This document shows, piece after piece, positions 25,176 to 36,628 of a DNA stretch of 64,000 bases. The first letter of the stretch is position 1. Each line of letters starts with the position of its first letter. The notes under the pieces are model-generated. The model saw only the letters and a list, made by a program, of their open reading frames with translations, was not told where the DNA came from and made no database searches. Position numbers and translations under genes: made by a program. Source of the DNA: Sambucus nigra (Eukaryota > Streptophyta > Magnoliopsida > Dipsacales > Adoxaceae); the NCBI GenBank assembly GCA_949130495.1, contig OX422211.1, positions 446,408,219 to 446,472,218 of the forward strand, written 5' to 3'.

Positions 25176-25485
25176 TTTTATTAGGGAGAATATTTTTATA
25201 TCTCATAATTTTAAAGAAATTTTATTAATTAAAATAATTAATTAAGTTTATTTTTAGGAGAATTTTAAATAATTATTTTAAGTAAAAACTTGAATTTAAT
25301 AATTAATTTAGTGAGAAATAAAGTCTTATAAGAAGTTTGAAGTTGATTTGGAAATAATTTTGAAATGTGGGTTTTGTTTTGCATAAGAATTAAATTAAAG
25401 TGTTTATTTACAATTAATTAAATAAGGTCTTAATTGTTATATTGGGAAATTAAGTAATTAGTTGTATGAATGAGGTTAATAAGGT
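25176..25485 (+). repeat. Polypurine tract and first part of D 3' LTR
   Basis: GAGGACAAAATTCTTTTTATTAGGGAGAA is a decayed form of the tract ending chromodomain gypsy elements (compare 18854-18885). The LTR then starts near 25190 as TATTTTTATATCTC with its first G lost. AT-rich, cut at 25485 by Tat copy 2. Confidence 0.6.
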
Positions 25486-26168
25486 TGTTGATACCAAATT
25501 TAATCTGCTGACATGGACCAATCATATGAAGACACGTAGTTATCTACATGGAAACAACAAACACTTCTGAGGAACCCACGCGCTCCGAGGAACAAGACTA
25601 CAACGAGGAAGACTAGTTCCCCGAGGAACACTGCTTCCCCGAGGAACCCACGCGCTCCGAGGAACAATACTACAACGAGGAAGACTAGTTCCCCGAGGAA
25701 CACTGCTTCCCCGAGGAACTCACACGCTCCGAGGAACTTTTGAGTACCGAGAAGCTTAGGCAGTCCGAGCAACTCAGGCGGTCCGAGCTGCATCTCGAAC
25801 AAAGCATTAATAGCGGGATAACCAACAGTTCAACTGATTCATTAAATGCTGATCATTCAGACGCACACGCATAAAGGGCATTGAATGTATTACCCTTTCA
25901 TATGTACATCATTTAATGTATCACCCTTTCACATGACAGCCTTAGGGCTATAAATACATTGTACAATCCTCATTGTAGGGGGACTGAGATCTGACCCCCT
26001 AGACCGGAATTTCTTGATAGAATTTGTAATCGAGAATTCCCAAAACACTCAGCAATAACGTAACAGTGGACGTAGGCCATTCTATAAGGCTGAACCACTT
26101 TAAAAATTCTTTGTCTCATTTATTTTGTCTGTGATTGAATAATTAGAGTGATCTAATTTTTTACATCA
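25486..26168 (+). repeat. 5' LTR of Tat copy 2
   Basis: TGTTGATACC to TTTTTTACATCA, 683 bp. It contains a tandem duplication of a segment of about 69 bp (about 25583-25720) rich in CCGAGGAAC motifs. A TATA box CTATAAATA lies at 25948-25956. Confidence 0.95.
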
Positions 26169-26173
26169 ATAGA

Positions 26174-26190
26174 TTGGCGCCGTCTGTGGG
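26174..26190 (+). other. Primer-binding site of Tat copy 2
   Basis: TTGGCGCCGTCTGTGGG, five bases after the LTR end, identical to copy 1. Confidence 0.8.
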
Positions 26191-26235
26191 AAACGACTGG
26201 TAATATCGTTTTCCATCAAAAACAATTTATCATCA

Positions 26236-27928
26236 ATGGAGGATATTCCAGAATCCAGTAATCGAAACGCTGGAACTCCTCCAAATCCATCTGCTCCGCC
26301 AAATATTCCAGATCTGGCTGGAATAATGACAAATCTATCCCAAGGCCAGACCGTCATGCAAGAAACGATGCGATAACTCATCCAAACTCTCCATGGCAGT
26401 GCGTCAACCCATTCAGGACTGCGGAGTATTCAAAGAAACACCCGTGCACCATCATCACGTGCTAGACGTACCAATTCGTATCGCAATGAGGAGTCTGAAG
26501 ATTTCTCTTATCAACCTGGACGAACTTCGTCAGTGCGAGCCACGGATACTGAACAACGTGTCACTCTCTCCCCAGAAAGGACCAGCGCATTGAAAAGGTT
26601 AAGTAGGGTTTCTCCTTTCGATCGATTAGGCCCTAGAAGGAACAAAAGTCCTCCTAATGCAGCGTCGAGGAGTTTTCGACGATCAACAGCCTTAAGGGAA
26701 GGATCTGCCCAGTCGCGACCACCTGCTCGTCAAAATAGATCCCAGGAAGCCACTTCAACGCGATCAGTTTCTCGAACTAATAGGCCCGAGGAAGGAAATG
26801 ATGCATGGAAAGGATCTATTCAGAGGTTGGAGGATAGATTAGGGGAAATGGCTAAGGCCAAGAACCCTCTACAACGAACCTTTGTTCGAGGAACACCTTT
26901 TGTCCAGGACATTGTTGATTTTCCAACACCATCAAAGTTCAAAGCACCTACTGTGACTCCCAATATGATGGGAAGACTGAACCCGTCCTTCATATAGTAT
27001 AATACCAAGCTGCAGCCGATATCTATGCCGTCCCAGATGAGATGAGATGCAGAGCATTCTCGGGAACATTTACCGGATCTGCTCAAATATTGTATAATAA
27101 TCTTCCTCGGGGTAAGATTTCAACTTTTCTTCAACTGGCCGAGTTATTCATTGGGAATTTCTGCTTTGGAGCAAAGCCAGTAAAACGAGTAGCACATTTG
27201 TTAAGTGTTAGACAAAAAGCTGGTGAGAGTATCAGAGATTATATAACTCGTTTTAATAACGAGAAACTCGAAGTCATTGATTATGAGGAGAAGACAACGA
27301 TTACTGCTTTGATGAGTGGACTACTGTCGAACAAGTTGTACTACACTTTGGCCAAAGATCCACATCGAACCATGTCAGACCTGATGGTAAAAGCGTCCAA
27401 GATTATGAATGCCGAGGAGGCTATGTCTGCGAAGAAGAATATGGACGCCAAAAAACTAAGGTGGAAGGTGATAAAGCTAAGAAGAAAGAACATAAGAACA
27501 ATGGTGGTGACAAATAATCCAAAAATAGGTCGTCATGGGAGGTCTTGAGGAAGTTTGATAATTACACACCTTTGAAGGCAAATATCAATCACGTCTTGGA
27601 AGAAATTAAGAACAGCGAGGAGTTAAACTGGCCAAAGAAAATGAAGGCAGACCCTGACACGAGGAATAGGGAAAAATATTGCGAATTCCACAAGGATCAT
27701 GGCCATATGACCAAAAATTGCATAGCTCTTCAGAATGAGATTGAAACACTCATCCGACGAGGAAAGCTAGCAAAGTATGTTGATCGGGGAGGCGAAAGAA
27801 GAAACAACGACCGAACTAGAGAGAGGTCCAGATCTCCTCGTCGAGCAGAGGAGAACAAGAAGAGGAACCATGAAGTTGATCCAGAGGATGACCCCGATCT
27901 TCCCAAGAAACCAAGGCAGCCAGAATGA
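26236..27928 (+). pseudogene. gag of Tat copy 2, broken
   Basis: Capsid/nucleocapsid polyprotein. The order is a Pro/Ser/Arg-rich N-terminal part from the ATG at 26236, the retrotransposon gag core (27042-27400; MRCRAFSGTFTGSAQ, SIRDYITRFNNEKLEV), a knuckle CEFHKDHGHMTKNC (27680-27721) and an Arg/Glu/Asp-rich tail. Damage: TAA at 26374, a one-base deletion near 26958, TAA at 27000, a one-base deletion near 27452 and TGA at 27926. The TAA at 26374 and 27000 are shared with copy 1. The tail lies in the same frame as pol, so the intact family probably made one gag-pol chain. Confidence 0.85.
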
Positions 27929-28093
27929 GAGGTATTTTCAATACACTTTGGATCATTTGACTGTAATGTTATTACAGGTGGAGATGCAGGAGGAGGAGAC
28001 CTTACTGCAGAGAGAAAAGCTTACCTCGGCGAGGCACAAGCTTGCTCGTACATTCAGCGAATAAATCTAGCTGAAGAGGATCGCCCGAGAAAG

Positions 28094-31000
28094 GTGAACA
28101 AAGAAAAGTTGGTCATTGGTTTCTCAAAGAACGACCTCGCAGGTGTTCTATATCCTCATGATGACCCATTGGTGATCAAAATGAGGATGAAGGAAGTTAT
28201 GATTTCAAGAGTACTCGTCGATAATGGTAGCTCGACAGACATCATGTTCTACTCGTGCTTTGATAGTTTAAATCTAAAGCTATCTCAACTGGAGCCTTAT
28301 CACAGACCCCTCATCGGTTTTGCTGGCGAGAAAGTATTTCCACTTGGGACGATCAAGTTGGATATATTTATTGGTACGTGGCCTGCTTGTCGGAAAGAAA
28401 GAATACGTTTCTTCGTGATGGATAAGAATGTCCAATCATCGTACAATATCATCATGGGAAGAGTAGGATTGAAGAAGTTCGAGGCTGTACCATCTACAGT
28501 GCATCAGTGCCTAAAATTTCCAATAAACTTTGGAGTAGGAGTTGTGAAAGGTGATCAGAAAGTAGCTCGGGAATGCTATTATTCATCCGCCGAGCAAGAA
28601 GAACTGGAAGAATCAAAGAAAAAGACTACTACCTATCAAGTGGATGAAGATGCAAAAATTGAAACATTGGATCCTAGAGATGAGTCGCAACTCGTGAAGG
28701 GTCAAGTAGTGGAAGCTACTAAAAATATCATTCTGGACGACGAGCACCCTGAGCCAACTACTCAAATAGGTTCGTCGTTGGATACCTCATTAAAACAGGA
28801 ATTGATAACTTTCCTTAAAAGCAGAAGACAAACTTTTGCATGGAGTCATGAAGATATGCCTGGGATAGACCAAAACTTCTTATGTCATGAGCTCAATGTG
28901 AATAAGGAGATCAAGCCTGTGAAGCAGAGAAGAAGAGTATTCAGTCCCGAGAAGAATCAAGCTATACAGGAGGAAGTCGAGAAGCTCCAGAAAGCTTGTT
29001 TCATTGAAGATGTTAAATATCCAGACTGGTTAGCCAATGTGGTGATGGTAAAGAAGAAAAACAACAAGTGGAGGATGTGTGTAGACTTCACCGACCTCAA
29101 CAAAGCATGCCCAAAGGATCACTTTACGTTGCCCCGAATTGATCAACTTGTGGATGCTACCTCGGGACACGAGTTGCTGAGCTTCATGGATGCTTATTCT
29201 GGTTACAATCAGATCAAAATGAAACCTGAAGACAGGGAGAGTACTTCTTTCATTACCCCTAGGGTAACTTATTGTTATAATGTTATGCCTTTTGGTTTGA
29301 AAAATGCAGGTGCGACATATCAGAGGCTGATGAACAAAGTCTTTGCTGAGCAAATCAGTTGCAATATGGAAGTCTATGTTGACGATATGCTGATGAAGAG
29401 CAAAAAAGCTGCTGATCATCTAGTTGATTTATATCAAACTTTTGATCAACTAGATAAATACCAAATGAAGCTGAACCCGACAAAGTGCATATTTGGAGTA
29501 CGAGAAGGCATGTTTCTCGGGTACATTGTCAATCAAAGAGGCATTGAGGCAAATCCTAAAAAGATCAAAGCTCTATTAGGGCTGCGATCTCCGATGACGA
29601 AGAAGGAAGTACAGAGTCTTACAGGACGAGTAGCAGCACTCAACAGATTTGTATCACGAGCAACTGATAGATGTCTCCCATTTTTCAAAACACTCAGAAA
29701 GACTTTTGAGTGGAATGATGAATGTGAGAAGGCTTTTCAAGACTTGAAGAAATACTTGGGAGCACCACCACTGTTGTCCAGGCCGGTGATGGGAGAAAAA
29801 TTGTATTTGTACCTTGCAGTATCCGAGAATACAGTTAGCTCGGCGTTGATCAGAGTGGAAAGTGGAGTGCAAAAACCAATTTACTACACAAGTAAAGCCT
29901 TCCGAGGAGCAGAGATCAGATATCCAAGGCTGGAAAAGTTGGCATTGGCGCTGATTGAGGCAAGTAGAAGAATGAGGCCATACTTCCAAGCTCATACCAT
30001 AGTAGTATATACCGATATGCCATTGAGGCAAGCCCTTCATAAACCAGAAAAATCAGGGAGATTGATGTACTGGGCAATAGAACTCGGTGAATATGATATA
30101 ATTTATGAACCCAAATCATCACTAAAAGGGCAGGCTGTAGCAGATTTTATAGCGGAGTTCACCTATCCTGATACCCCCGAGGAGCGAAAGTTGCTCGCTG
30201 ATCAACTTGTGGATGTTATAGGGTCAACAAACACAAGCTCAGACCAATTCCGATTGGTAAAAGGGCATGTGGATGTTACAGGATGTGGTGCAGAGATAGT
30301 TGTGAGCACTCCGAACGAGGAATAAAAGTTGCTTGCTGATCAACTTGTGGATGTTACAGGATCAACAAACACTAGCTCAAACCAACTCGGGTTGGTAAAA
30401 GGGCAAGTGGATGTTAAGGGATCATTGAATCCGAGCTCAGACCAACTCCGGTTGGTAAAAGGGCAAGAAGAAATGATCGACGAAGAGCAAGAAAAATCTG
30501 AGGAGGAAGTGAAGCAACAAATTTTTCACCGAGGAACTCTGACTGATCAAAAATTTGAAGACGAGTTACCTATATAGAAGCTATATGTAGATGGTTCATC
30601 TTGCACTGCAGGATGTGGCGCGGGGATAATTTTGAGCACTCCAGACGAGGTCGACATGGAATACGCCCTGCGATTCTAATTCAAAGCTTCCAATAATGTA
30701 GCTGAATATGAGGCCATGATTGCAGGACTTAGTTTGGCAAAAATCATGGAGGCGCAGCAGGTTATTGTTTTCAGTGATTCTCAATTGATCGTAAACCAAA
30801 TGATGGGAATATATGCAGTTAGAGGAGAATTAATTATCAGATATCATGCAAAGGCAAAGGAGCTGGTGTCAGAATTTGCCGCTGTTCAGCTGATCAGAAT
30901 ACCAAGAATGGAGAATGCGAGAGCAGATGCCCTAGCTCGACTAGCATCAGCTACTCGCACCGAGCTACGGAGAACAATACCAATTGAAGTTTTAGCTGAT

Positions 31001-32278
31001 CGGAGTATAGATGAAGATCTGACGATGAACTTTATCACCCTTGATTTAGGACCATCTTGGATGGATCCCATCAGGGCGTATATCGAGGAGGGAGAATTGC
31101 CGATTGACAAGCTCGCGGCCAAGAAATTGAAGTTTAAAGCTGCTCGATATGTATTAACTAATGGTGTTTTATATAGACGAGGAATTATGGAAGGTTTACA
31201 GAGATGTGTACATCCCTCCGAGGTAAATGAATTGATTGAAGAGATCCATGAAGGGTCCTGTGGAGCACATGTAGCAGGTCGGACGCTTTTACAAAGGGTG
31301 ATGATGCAGGGATATTACTGGCCGACGATGAGAGCTGATTGTATAGCTTATGCCAAGAAATGCGACAAGTGCCAGCGCTTTTCCTCCATTCGAAGAACTC
31401 CACAAGCATTGTTGACACCCATAACTTCCCCTTGGCCATTTGCCATGTGGGGAATTGATTTGGTTGGGCCACTGCCAACAACCCGAGGAAGATTCAAGTA
31501 TCTCGTCGTTGTAGTGAATTATTTTACTAAGTGGGTAGAAGCTGAACCACTCATTAACATGACGTACGAGAAGGTGTACCAATTTGTTTGGAAGAACATC
31601 ATTTGCCGATATGGTCTCCCTCATGCCTTCATCACAGACCATGGAACACAATTTGATAACGAGGAGTTTGTCGCCTATTGTCATCAGTCAAACATTTTGA
31701 AGGTCCACTCAGCACCAGGCCATCCTCAAAGCAATGGACAAACTGAAGTGACGAACAGAACGCTGCTGAATGGTTTGAAGAAAAGATTGGATGATGCGAA
31801 AGCAAACTGGATCAACGAGCTACAATCAGTACTTTGGGCTTACCGAACTACACCCCGAGTAGCAACAAGAGAATCACCATATATGCTAGCGTTTGGAAGT
31901 GAAGCTGTCATACCTGCCGAATTGGGCCTCCCAACACACAGGGTTCTGAATTTCAATTCCCCTGTTAGCGACTTAATGAGAAGACTGGATTTAGACATGC
32001 TCGAGGAAGTTAGAGAAGAAGCAGCCATTAGAAATGATGCTTGCCAGCAGCGAACAACTTTGTTCTACAACAAAAGGGTGAAGAAATGCGACCTGAAAGA
32101 AGGAGATTATGTGCTGAAGAAAGTCATTCAAAAGCACAATAAGTTGGAGGCAAACTGGTATGGACCATACCGAGTTACAGAAGTTGTTCGACCAGGAACT
32201 TATCGAATAACAACTCTAGAGGGGGAGGAGTTTAAGAATGCATGGAACGCAGAGCACCTGCGCAAGTATTATCAATGA
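28094..32278 (+). pseudogene. pol of Tat copy 2: protease, RT, RNase H, second RNase H, integrase
   Basis: One continuous frame of about 1,395 codons broken by only three stops: 30323-30325, 30575-30577 and 30677-30679. Domains in order: aspartic protease (VDNGSSTDIMFY, near 28220), RT (NKWRMCVDFTDLNKACPKD; catalytic YVDD at 29374-29385), RNase H 1 (29790-30170), a repetitive linker (30190-30575), RNase H 2 (LYVDGSS at 30578 to about 30960; AEYEAMIAGL, FSDSQLIVNQ), and integrase with HHCC zinc site (31240-31380) and DDE residues in GIDLVGP, ITDHGTQFDNEEF and NGQTEVTNR, ending WNAEHLRKYYQ. The second RNase H between the first and the integrase is a hallmark of Tat elements. Two stops fall in or next to RNase H 2. 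Confidence 0.92.
30190..30575 (+). repeat. Imperfect repeats in the pol linker between two RNase H domains
   Basis: The block LVDVTGSTNTSSDQLRLVKG occurs three times (about 30208-30270, 30340-30402, 30407-30468). Between repeats 1 and 2, 30280-30324 (GCGAEIVVSTPNEE) resembles the start of RNase H 2 at 30612-30654 (GCGAGIILSTPDEV), so a piece of the domain itself was duplicated into the linker. Confidence 0.8.
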
Positions 32279-32420
32279 TGTATATTCTCATGTAACACAG
32301 TTCCATCAATATGAATAAAATGAAGATATTCTGCTAAAGTCTCTCCTTTTATTGAGAATTTTTCGGGGAATACTAGTGCTACACACTACTCGGTAAAACT
32401 CGACAAAGCTCCAGACTGCT

Positions 32421-32660
32421 CAGCAAAATATTCCTAAAAATGCCAACTTCGGTTGGTTAGGAAACAAAATATTCCTAAAAATGCCAACCTGTTTGGCTAG
32501 GAAACGAAATATTCCTAAAAATGCCAACCTGTTTGGCTAGGAAACGAAATATTCCTAAAAATGCCAACCTGTTTGGCTAGGAAACAAAATATTCCTAAAA
32601 ATGCCAACCTGTTTGGCTAGGAAACAAAATGTGCTCGCAAATGCCAACTTATGTTGGTCG
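32421..32660 (+). repeat. 40-bp tandem repeat, six copies, downstream of pol
   Basis: Six consecutive 40-bp units, e.g. the unit at 32541-32580 carrying ATTCCTAAAAATGCCAACCT and TTGGCTAGGAAAC. Units 2-5 are nearly identical, the first and last diverged. Position: just after integrase, before the antisense gene. Confidence 0.92.
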
Positions 32661-32689
32661 AGAGGTAAGATTATTCCAGGAAGTGCAAA

Positions 32690-32880
32690 AATTACCAAGT
32701 ATGGCTGGTCGGGGATAAAAACCCACTAACTGTAGTTGGTCGGCAAGAAGAATTTAACGACCTAGGTTGGTCGGACACATTTTATGAAAAATCTACCAAG
32801 TATGGCTGGTTGGGGATAAAAACCCACTAACTGTAGTTGGTCGACAAGCATAATTTAACGACCTTGGTTGGTTGGAAAAA
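32690..32880 (+). repeat. 101-bp tandem repeat, two copies
   Basis: ACCAAGTATGGCTGG at 32694 recurs at 32795, with the intervening GGGGATAAAAACCCACTAAC and GTTGGTCG blocks also repeated. The TTGGTCGG core links it to the preceding 40-bp repeats, suggesting both grew from one ancestor. Confidence 0.85.
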
Positions 32881-33169
32881 TTTTAAACAACATTTTTATA
32901 CTCATTACTTTATTATTAAGTGGTCGAGCAACATTATTGATACTTGTAATTTTTAATTATTACTGAGTTGGTCGACAAACAACACATTATTGTTATCTTT
33001 TTAACAGATATGCATAAATATAAAGTGTTTGATAATTACAAGACAATAGCAATCAAGATTTGCAAACAAAAATGAAAGTCTTTCATTGAATTCAAAATAA
33101 ATTACATTGATAATAAAATAAAAAGTACATTGATATTGAAATGTATACTAACTATTACATCAAAAATTC

Positions 33170-34444
33170 CTATTCTACTGGTCTTTTCCCCTCTGCTTTT
33201 GACACAGGTTCCTCGCCGGTAGGCGGATCATTTAAAGACAGAGGAGAATTGATGAAATTAAGATCTTTCAACATCCTTGTATTCATCACGGATGACCGAT
33301 CTAAAAGATGCTCGGGACGAGATACCTCAATTTGAGAATGTAAGTTGTAGTCACCGAGATACTTTGAAATTAAGCTCCGAGGAATGGCACGAGCAGGGAT
33401 CCAATCCATGTCCAAATTGTATGGTGGCACAGGCAAGTCGAGCAACCCGGGATCATGATAATCCCACAGATAGTGACCTTGTTCGAGCTTCAACACACCT
33501 AAGGCATTCAGCCAGCCTTGCTTGTAGCCCTCATTGTTGGCATTCTGGATACGATCGTCCAAGTGGAATAGTGTTTCGTTGTATCCAGCCATCCAGAACT
33601 CCCTGGGCTGTTTATGGAATTGATATGTTAGCTTTTTTAGCTGCTCATGGAGATTCTTGATGAAAAGCTCCATATTCTCCAAGACTGACTTCTGCGCGGA
33701 GAGCTATTTTTCCAGGTCCCCAATCTTCTTTGACATATCAGACAACGCCTGGTTCTTCGCCATTAGTTGGAAGGCCTAGTTCTCTAAGGCAGACTGAGTC
33801 CTTTGTTCCTCGACAAGAACTCGAGCTGCTCTTGCTCATCCCCGAGGAGCTCTTGCTCGTCCCCGAGAAGATGTGGAAGGGCCCGACCTCCTCAAGGTGT
33901 CCAACACTTCCCTTAACTTAGCGTTCTCAACCTCTAAGAAAGAAAATCCCTCGTCAGTCACTGGGATCAAGGCACTAGAAGTAGAAGCTGCAGACTTCAA
34001 TTATGACAGCTCCTTTTGCAGGTTGTTGTTTTCCTTTTCCAGCAACTCAGTAATCTGTCTGCATTCTTCGACCTCACCTCTCAAGGTTCTCTCCCTCACA
34101 TCATACCCAGCAAAGAGCTTCTCGTAGCCCTTGTCGGCAACAATCTGCTGGTACTTCTTCTCGTACCCCTCATGCAACAGGGCAGTTGATTCTTTGCATT
34201 ACAGCTGAAGGTCTTCGAGGGTGCCTTGGAGATCTTCGATCATTTCATAGTAAGCCATATTATTGGCCACCGCTCGATCAAGTAGACACTTCAGATACTG
34301 ATATGCTTCAACTGCCTGTTCTGAAGCATCATGACCAAGGATGTCGACAACTTGTGCAGTACTCAAGTCTGTGTGACCAGCCTTAAAGTACTCATTACAT
34401 TGTCTCAGCAATTTTGTATCATGGGCAGATAGCAGTTCCATCAT
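33170..34444 (-). pseudogene. Antisense reading frame 2 in Tat copy 2 (coiled-coil protein, five stops)
   Basis: One minus-strand frame of 425 codons from the ATG at 34444 to the stop at 33170. It is broken by five in-frame stops and no frameshift. Only the last 170 residues (from 33682) are fully open. The N-terminal and middle parts are rich in Glu/Leu/Lys heptads (LEKENNNLQKEL), while the C-terminal part holds EGYKQGWLNALGVLKLEQGH and WDYHDPGLLDLP blocks. I do not assign a function. It may be the 3' portion of the gene that begins at 36396: a CTAG acceptor-like site lies just upstream of 34444. Alternatively it is a separate gene. Such antisense frames next to the 3' LTR are known from some Tat elements. 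Confidence 0.6.
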
Positions 34445-34669
34445 GGCCAGAAACTAGCAGAGAAATAAGAGCAATCATCAATAAGAAGAATAAGCAGAGT
34501 ATGAATAAGAAAATAGACAACAGTATGCAAAAAGTTCAAGTTTTATTAGATCATAATTCTGGGTTACGTTTGATAAAGAGAAAGAAAAACATAAAGATAA
34601 ACATGAACAACTTTACACCTTCTCCGTGTCTCCCAAAACCTTCTCGGGAGGCTGGGATGAAGAGGTAGG

Positions 34670-35449
34670 TTACTCAGAGGGAAGGGGTAGTTGCTCGGGG
34701 AGAGTAGGCAGTTGCTCGGAGGAAGAAACAACTTGCTGATTTTCCTCAATAGCAAGCTGAATGGCTAGAAGATGATCACCCATCACCATCGAAGACTCTT
34801 CAGAGGTAGCTTCGTCCTCTTCTAATTCTTCTGGAGTTGGAGGGAGGCCAGGGATATGTCTCTGGAAGAGCTCGAAAGACTCGTCGACCTTCATCTCCTG
34901 AAGGGCAGCAACCCATCCATCCCTAAAGTACTTCAGGCTGCTATAGTCCACTTGTGACACCATAGCAGCCAACCCCTTGTTCCACCACTTGTCCCAGCCA
35001 GAGCTGAAAAACTTCTTCACTGCCATCTTCCTCTTTAATTTCTCCGAGGAGAGCTGCTCAGACATCAGATTCTCAACAACCTTCAATTTATTTTCTGCCT
35101 CCTCTTTCTGCCGACCTATTTCCCGAAGTTTAGCCAACTCCTCCTCGGCAACCCTGAGTTTATCTTCAAACTCTCCAGCAGTTTTGAGCTTCTCTTCAAG
35201 CTCCTTATTTTCCTTCTCCAAGGCATTTATTCTCTTCTCCAACTCCTTGGAGGCATCAGCAGCTCGAGCTTTTTCTTGCTCGGCGGAGGCAAGCTTCTTC
35301 TCCCAGACAGCTTTGTCATCAGCATATTTCTGGCGAGAATCTGCCAGAGACTTGGGAGCTTCTTCCAGAGCTCCCTCCACACTGGACGAGGAGCTCGAAG
35401 CCTTAATCGCTTCATCCTTCTTCAAAATTATATTGAAGCAGCTCGTCAA
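34670..35449 (-). pseudogene. Third exon of antisense gene in Tat copy 2 (coiled coil)
   Basis: A 259-codon open stretch that begins right after an AG acceptor (TTTCACAG, 35450-35457) and ends at TAA at 34670. The sequence is strongly heptad-like (ELEKRINALEKENKELEEKL), then a DKWWNKGLAAMV block and an acidic, Ser/Glu/Pro-rich end. A canonical 72-bp intron (35450-35521; GTAAGT to CACAG) joins it in phase 0 to the upstream exon. The coding role is unknown; a coiled coil suggests oligomerisation. Confidence 0.6.
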
Positions 35450-35522
35450 CTGTGAAAGTAAAAAGAAAGCAAGTCAGAAATGACAAAGGAAATATGAAAA
35501 ATTCAAAGTAAAGGGACTTACA

Positions 35523-35835
35523 GAAGCAAGGTGACGAGCAGCTAGCGAGGTGACCAAATCCCGAGTAAGGTTTTCTTCAGTACCTTGGACCTCGGGAATG
35601 ATCTAGGATTTTACCGAGCTCATGGCAGAACTCGGAGGAACAAAAGTTGGAACCCCAGTTCCAGTAGCTGGGGCTGAGTAATGGTGTCAGCCAAATTGAC
35701 CGAGGAGATCTTCTTCAGCCTCCTCGGGGGAACATGTATAGATTCAACCAAGGAAGAACCCTTGGTCGGTGATATCACAATCACCTCTCCAGGAGCAGTA
35801 GACCTGCTCGGAGCCACTGCGAGCTTCTCAGCAAC
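35523..35835 (-). pseudogene. Second exon of antisense gene in Tat copy 2, damaged
   Basis: From the acceptor at 35836-35837 the minus strand reads VAEKLAVAPSRSTAPGEVIV and continues to about 35690. The downstream half is open in another frame (APATGTGVPTFVPPSSAM, then a TAG, then IIPEVQGTEENLTRDL) up to the donor at 35520-35521. One small indel and one nonsense codon therefore separate it from a continuous exon. Assignment as an exon is inferred from the matching phase on both sides. Confidence 0.5.
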
Positions 35836-35934
35836 CTAAATAAAATAAAAGAAACATGATTTCAAAATAAATAAAATAAAATAAAAATAACCTATCCCAT
35901 TGCCATAAGGAGGGCATCTGGGACCCTGGTAAAC

Positions 35935-36396
35935 CTCATCTCCAGTTAATGGAGGGTGTTGCCAATTTTTTACAACAACCCCGTGTTCAAAATAATCCTT
36001 ATTGGCATCAGGGAGATTGACTACTAAGGCTCTATTTAAAAATCTAGTTTTTAAATAAAAAATATTATCATTAACTTCCCATCTATAATAGTACATGATT
36101 TCTGGAATTCCTATACGAGTTCCATGCACTTGATTTAATCTATGCACCCCATTAACTATTCTCCATGTGTTGGGGGCTATTCGTGCAGGAACAACGTCAA
36201 AGTACTGACAGAATTCCAGACACAAGGGATTTGGTGGAAAAGAAAATCCACACTCAGCAAAAAAGAGACTGGGGAACCAATGTCCCTCAGCCAAATCGAA
36301 GTAATTAGAAGGTTCAGAAAGCTTTTCCAAAATAACCCATGAGGGAATGGAGAAATCAGAACGAAACTTCTCAAGAGACTCAACAGGGTAAACCAT
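35935..36396 (-). CDS. First exon of antisense gene in Tat copy 2 (plant transposon-associated domain)
   Basis: Starts at the ATG at 36396 and is open for 154 codons to a likely donor GAG|GTTTAC at 35933-35934; the 99-bp AT-rich intron that follows ends TTTATTTAG at 35836. Motifs: SWVILEKLSEPSNYFDLAEGHW, FFAECGFSFPP, CQYFDVVPARIAPNTWRIV, YYYRWEVNDNIFYLKTRF. From memory this resembles the plant 'putative gypsy type transposon' domain family (Pfam PF04195), found in proteins encoded within or beside gypsy elements. The protein has no known reaction. It runs opposite to gag-pol, between pol and the 3' LTR. The exon has no lesion, but the downstream exons do. Confidence 0.65.
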
Positions 36397-36559
36397 GGTG
36401 AATAAAGAAATGAAGAAGAAGGAAGAAGATCTTACAGGAAAAGAATGGATCTGCTGACAACGAACGACGGAAAAGATGAACGCACAAGAGAGTAGGAAGA
36501 GACGACGTAAAACTCGAAGATAAAAATTTGAAAAGGTAGAAGACGATGGGAGTGTCTGT

Positions 36560-36574
36560 GAAGTTTAAATACCT
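36560..36574 (-). promoter_or_regulatory. TATA-like box of the antisense gene
   Basis: The minus strand reads GGTATTTAAACTTC about 170 bp before the ATG at 36396. The sequence between is C/T-rich, as in plant leaders, and holds a possible leader intron donor CTGTAAGATC. No experimental support; judged from position. Confidence 0.45.
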
Positions 36575-36628
36575 TGCCTTGGGAAATGGTGAAGTAATGA
36601 TTACAAAAAAGGATGATTACGTTACCGG

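Noticed and set aside
25500..25802. Minus-strand frame of 100 codons in the Tat LTRs (also 36934-37236 and 3669-3917 in the other orientation)
   Set aside because: Lies within LTR, is made of Leu/Gly/Phe repeats from the tandem duplication and changes with repeat number.
29030..30122. Minus-strand frames opposite Tat pol
   Set aside because: Mirror frames of conserved RT and RNase H coding sequence; the same appears at 31-420 opposite copy 1. They share no feature with the antisense gene downstream.
32421..32660. Regular 40-bp repeats considered as a CRISPR array
   Set aside because: Units are contiguous without unique spacers, and this is plant retroelement DNA.
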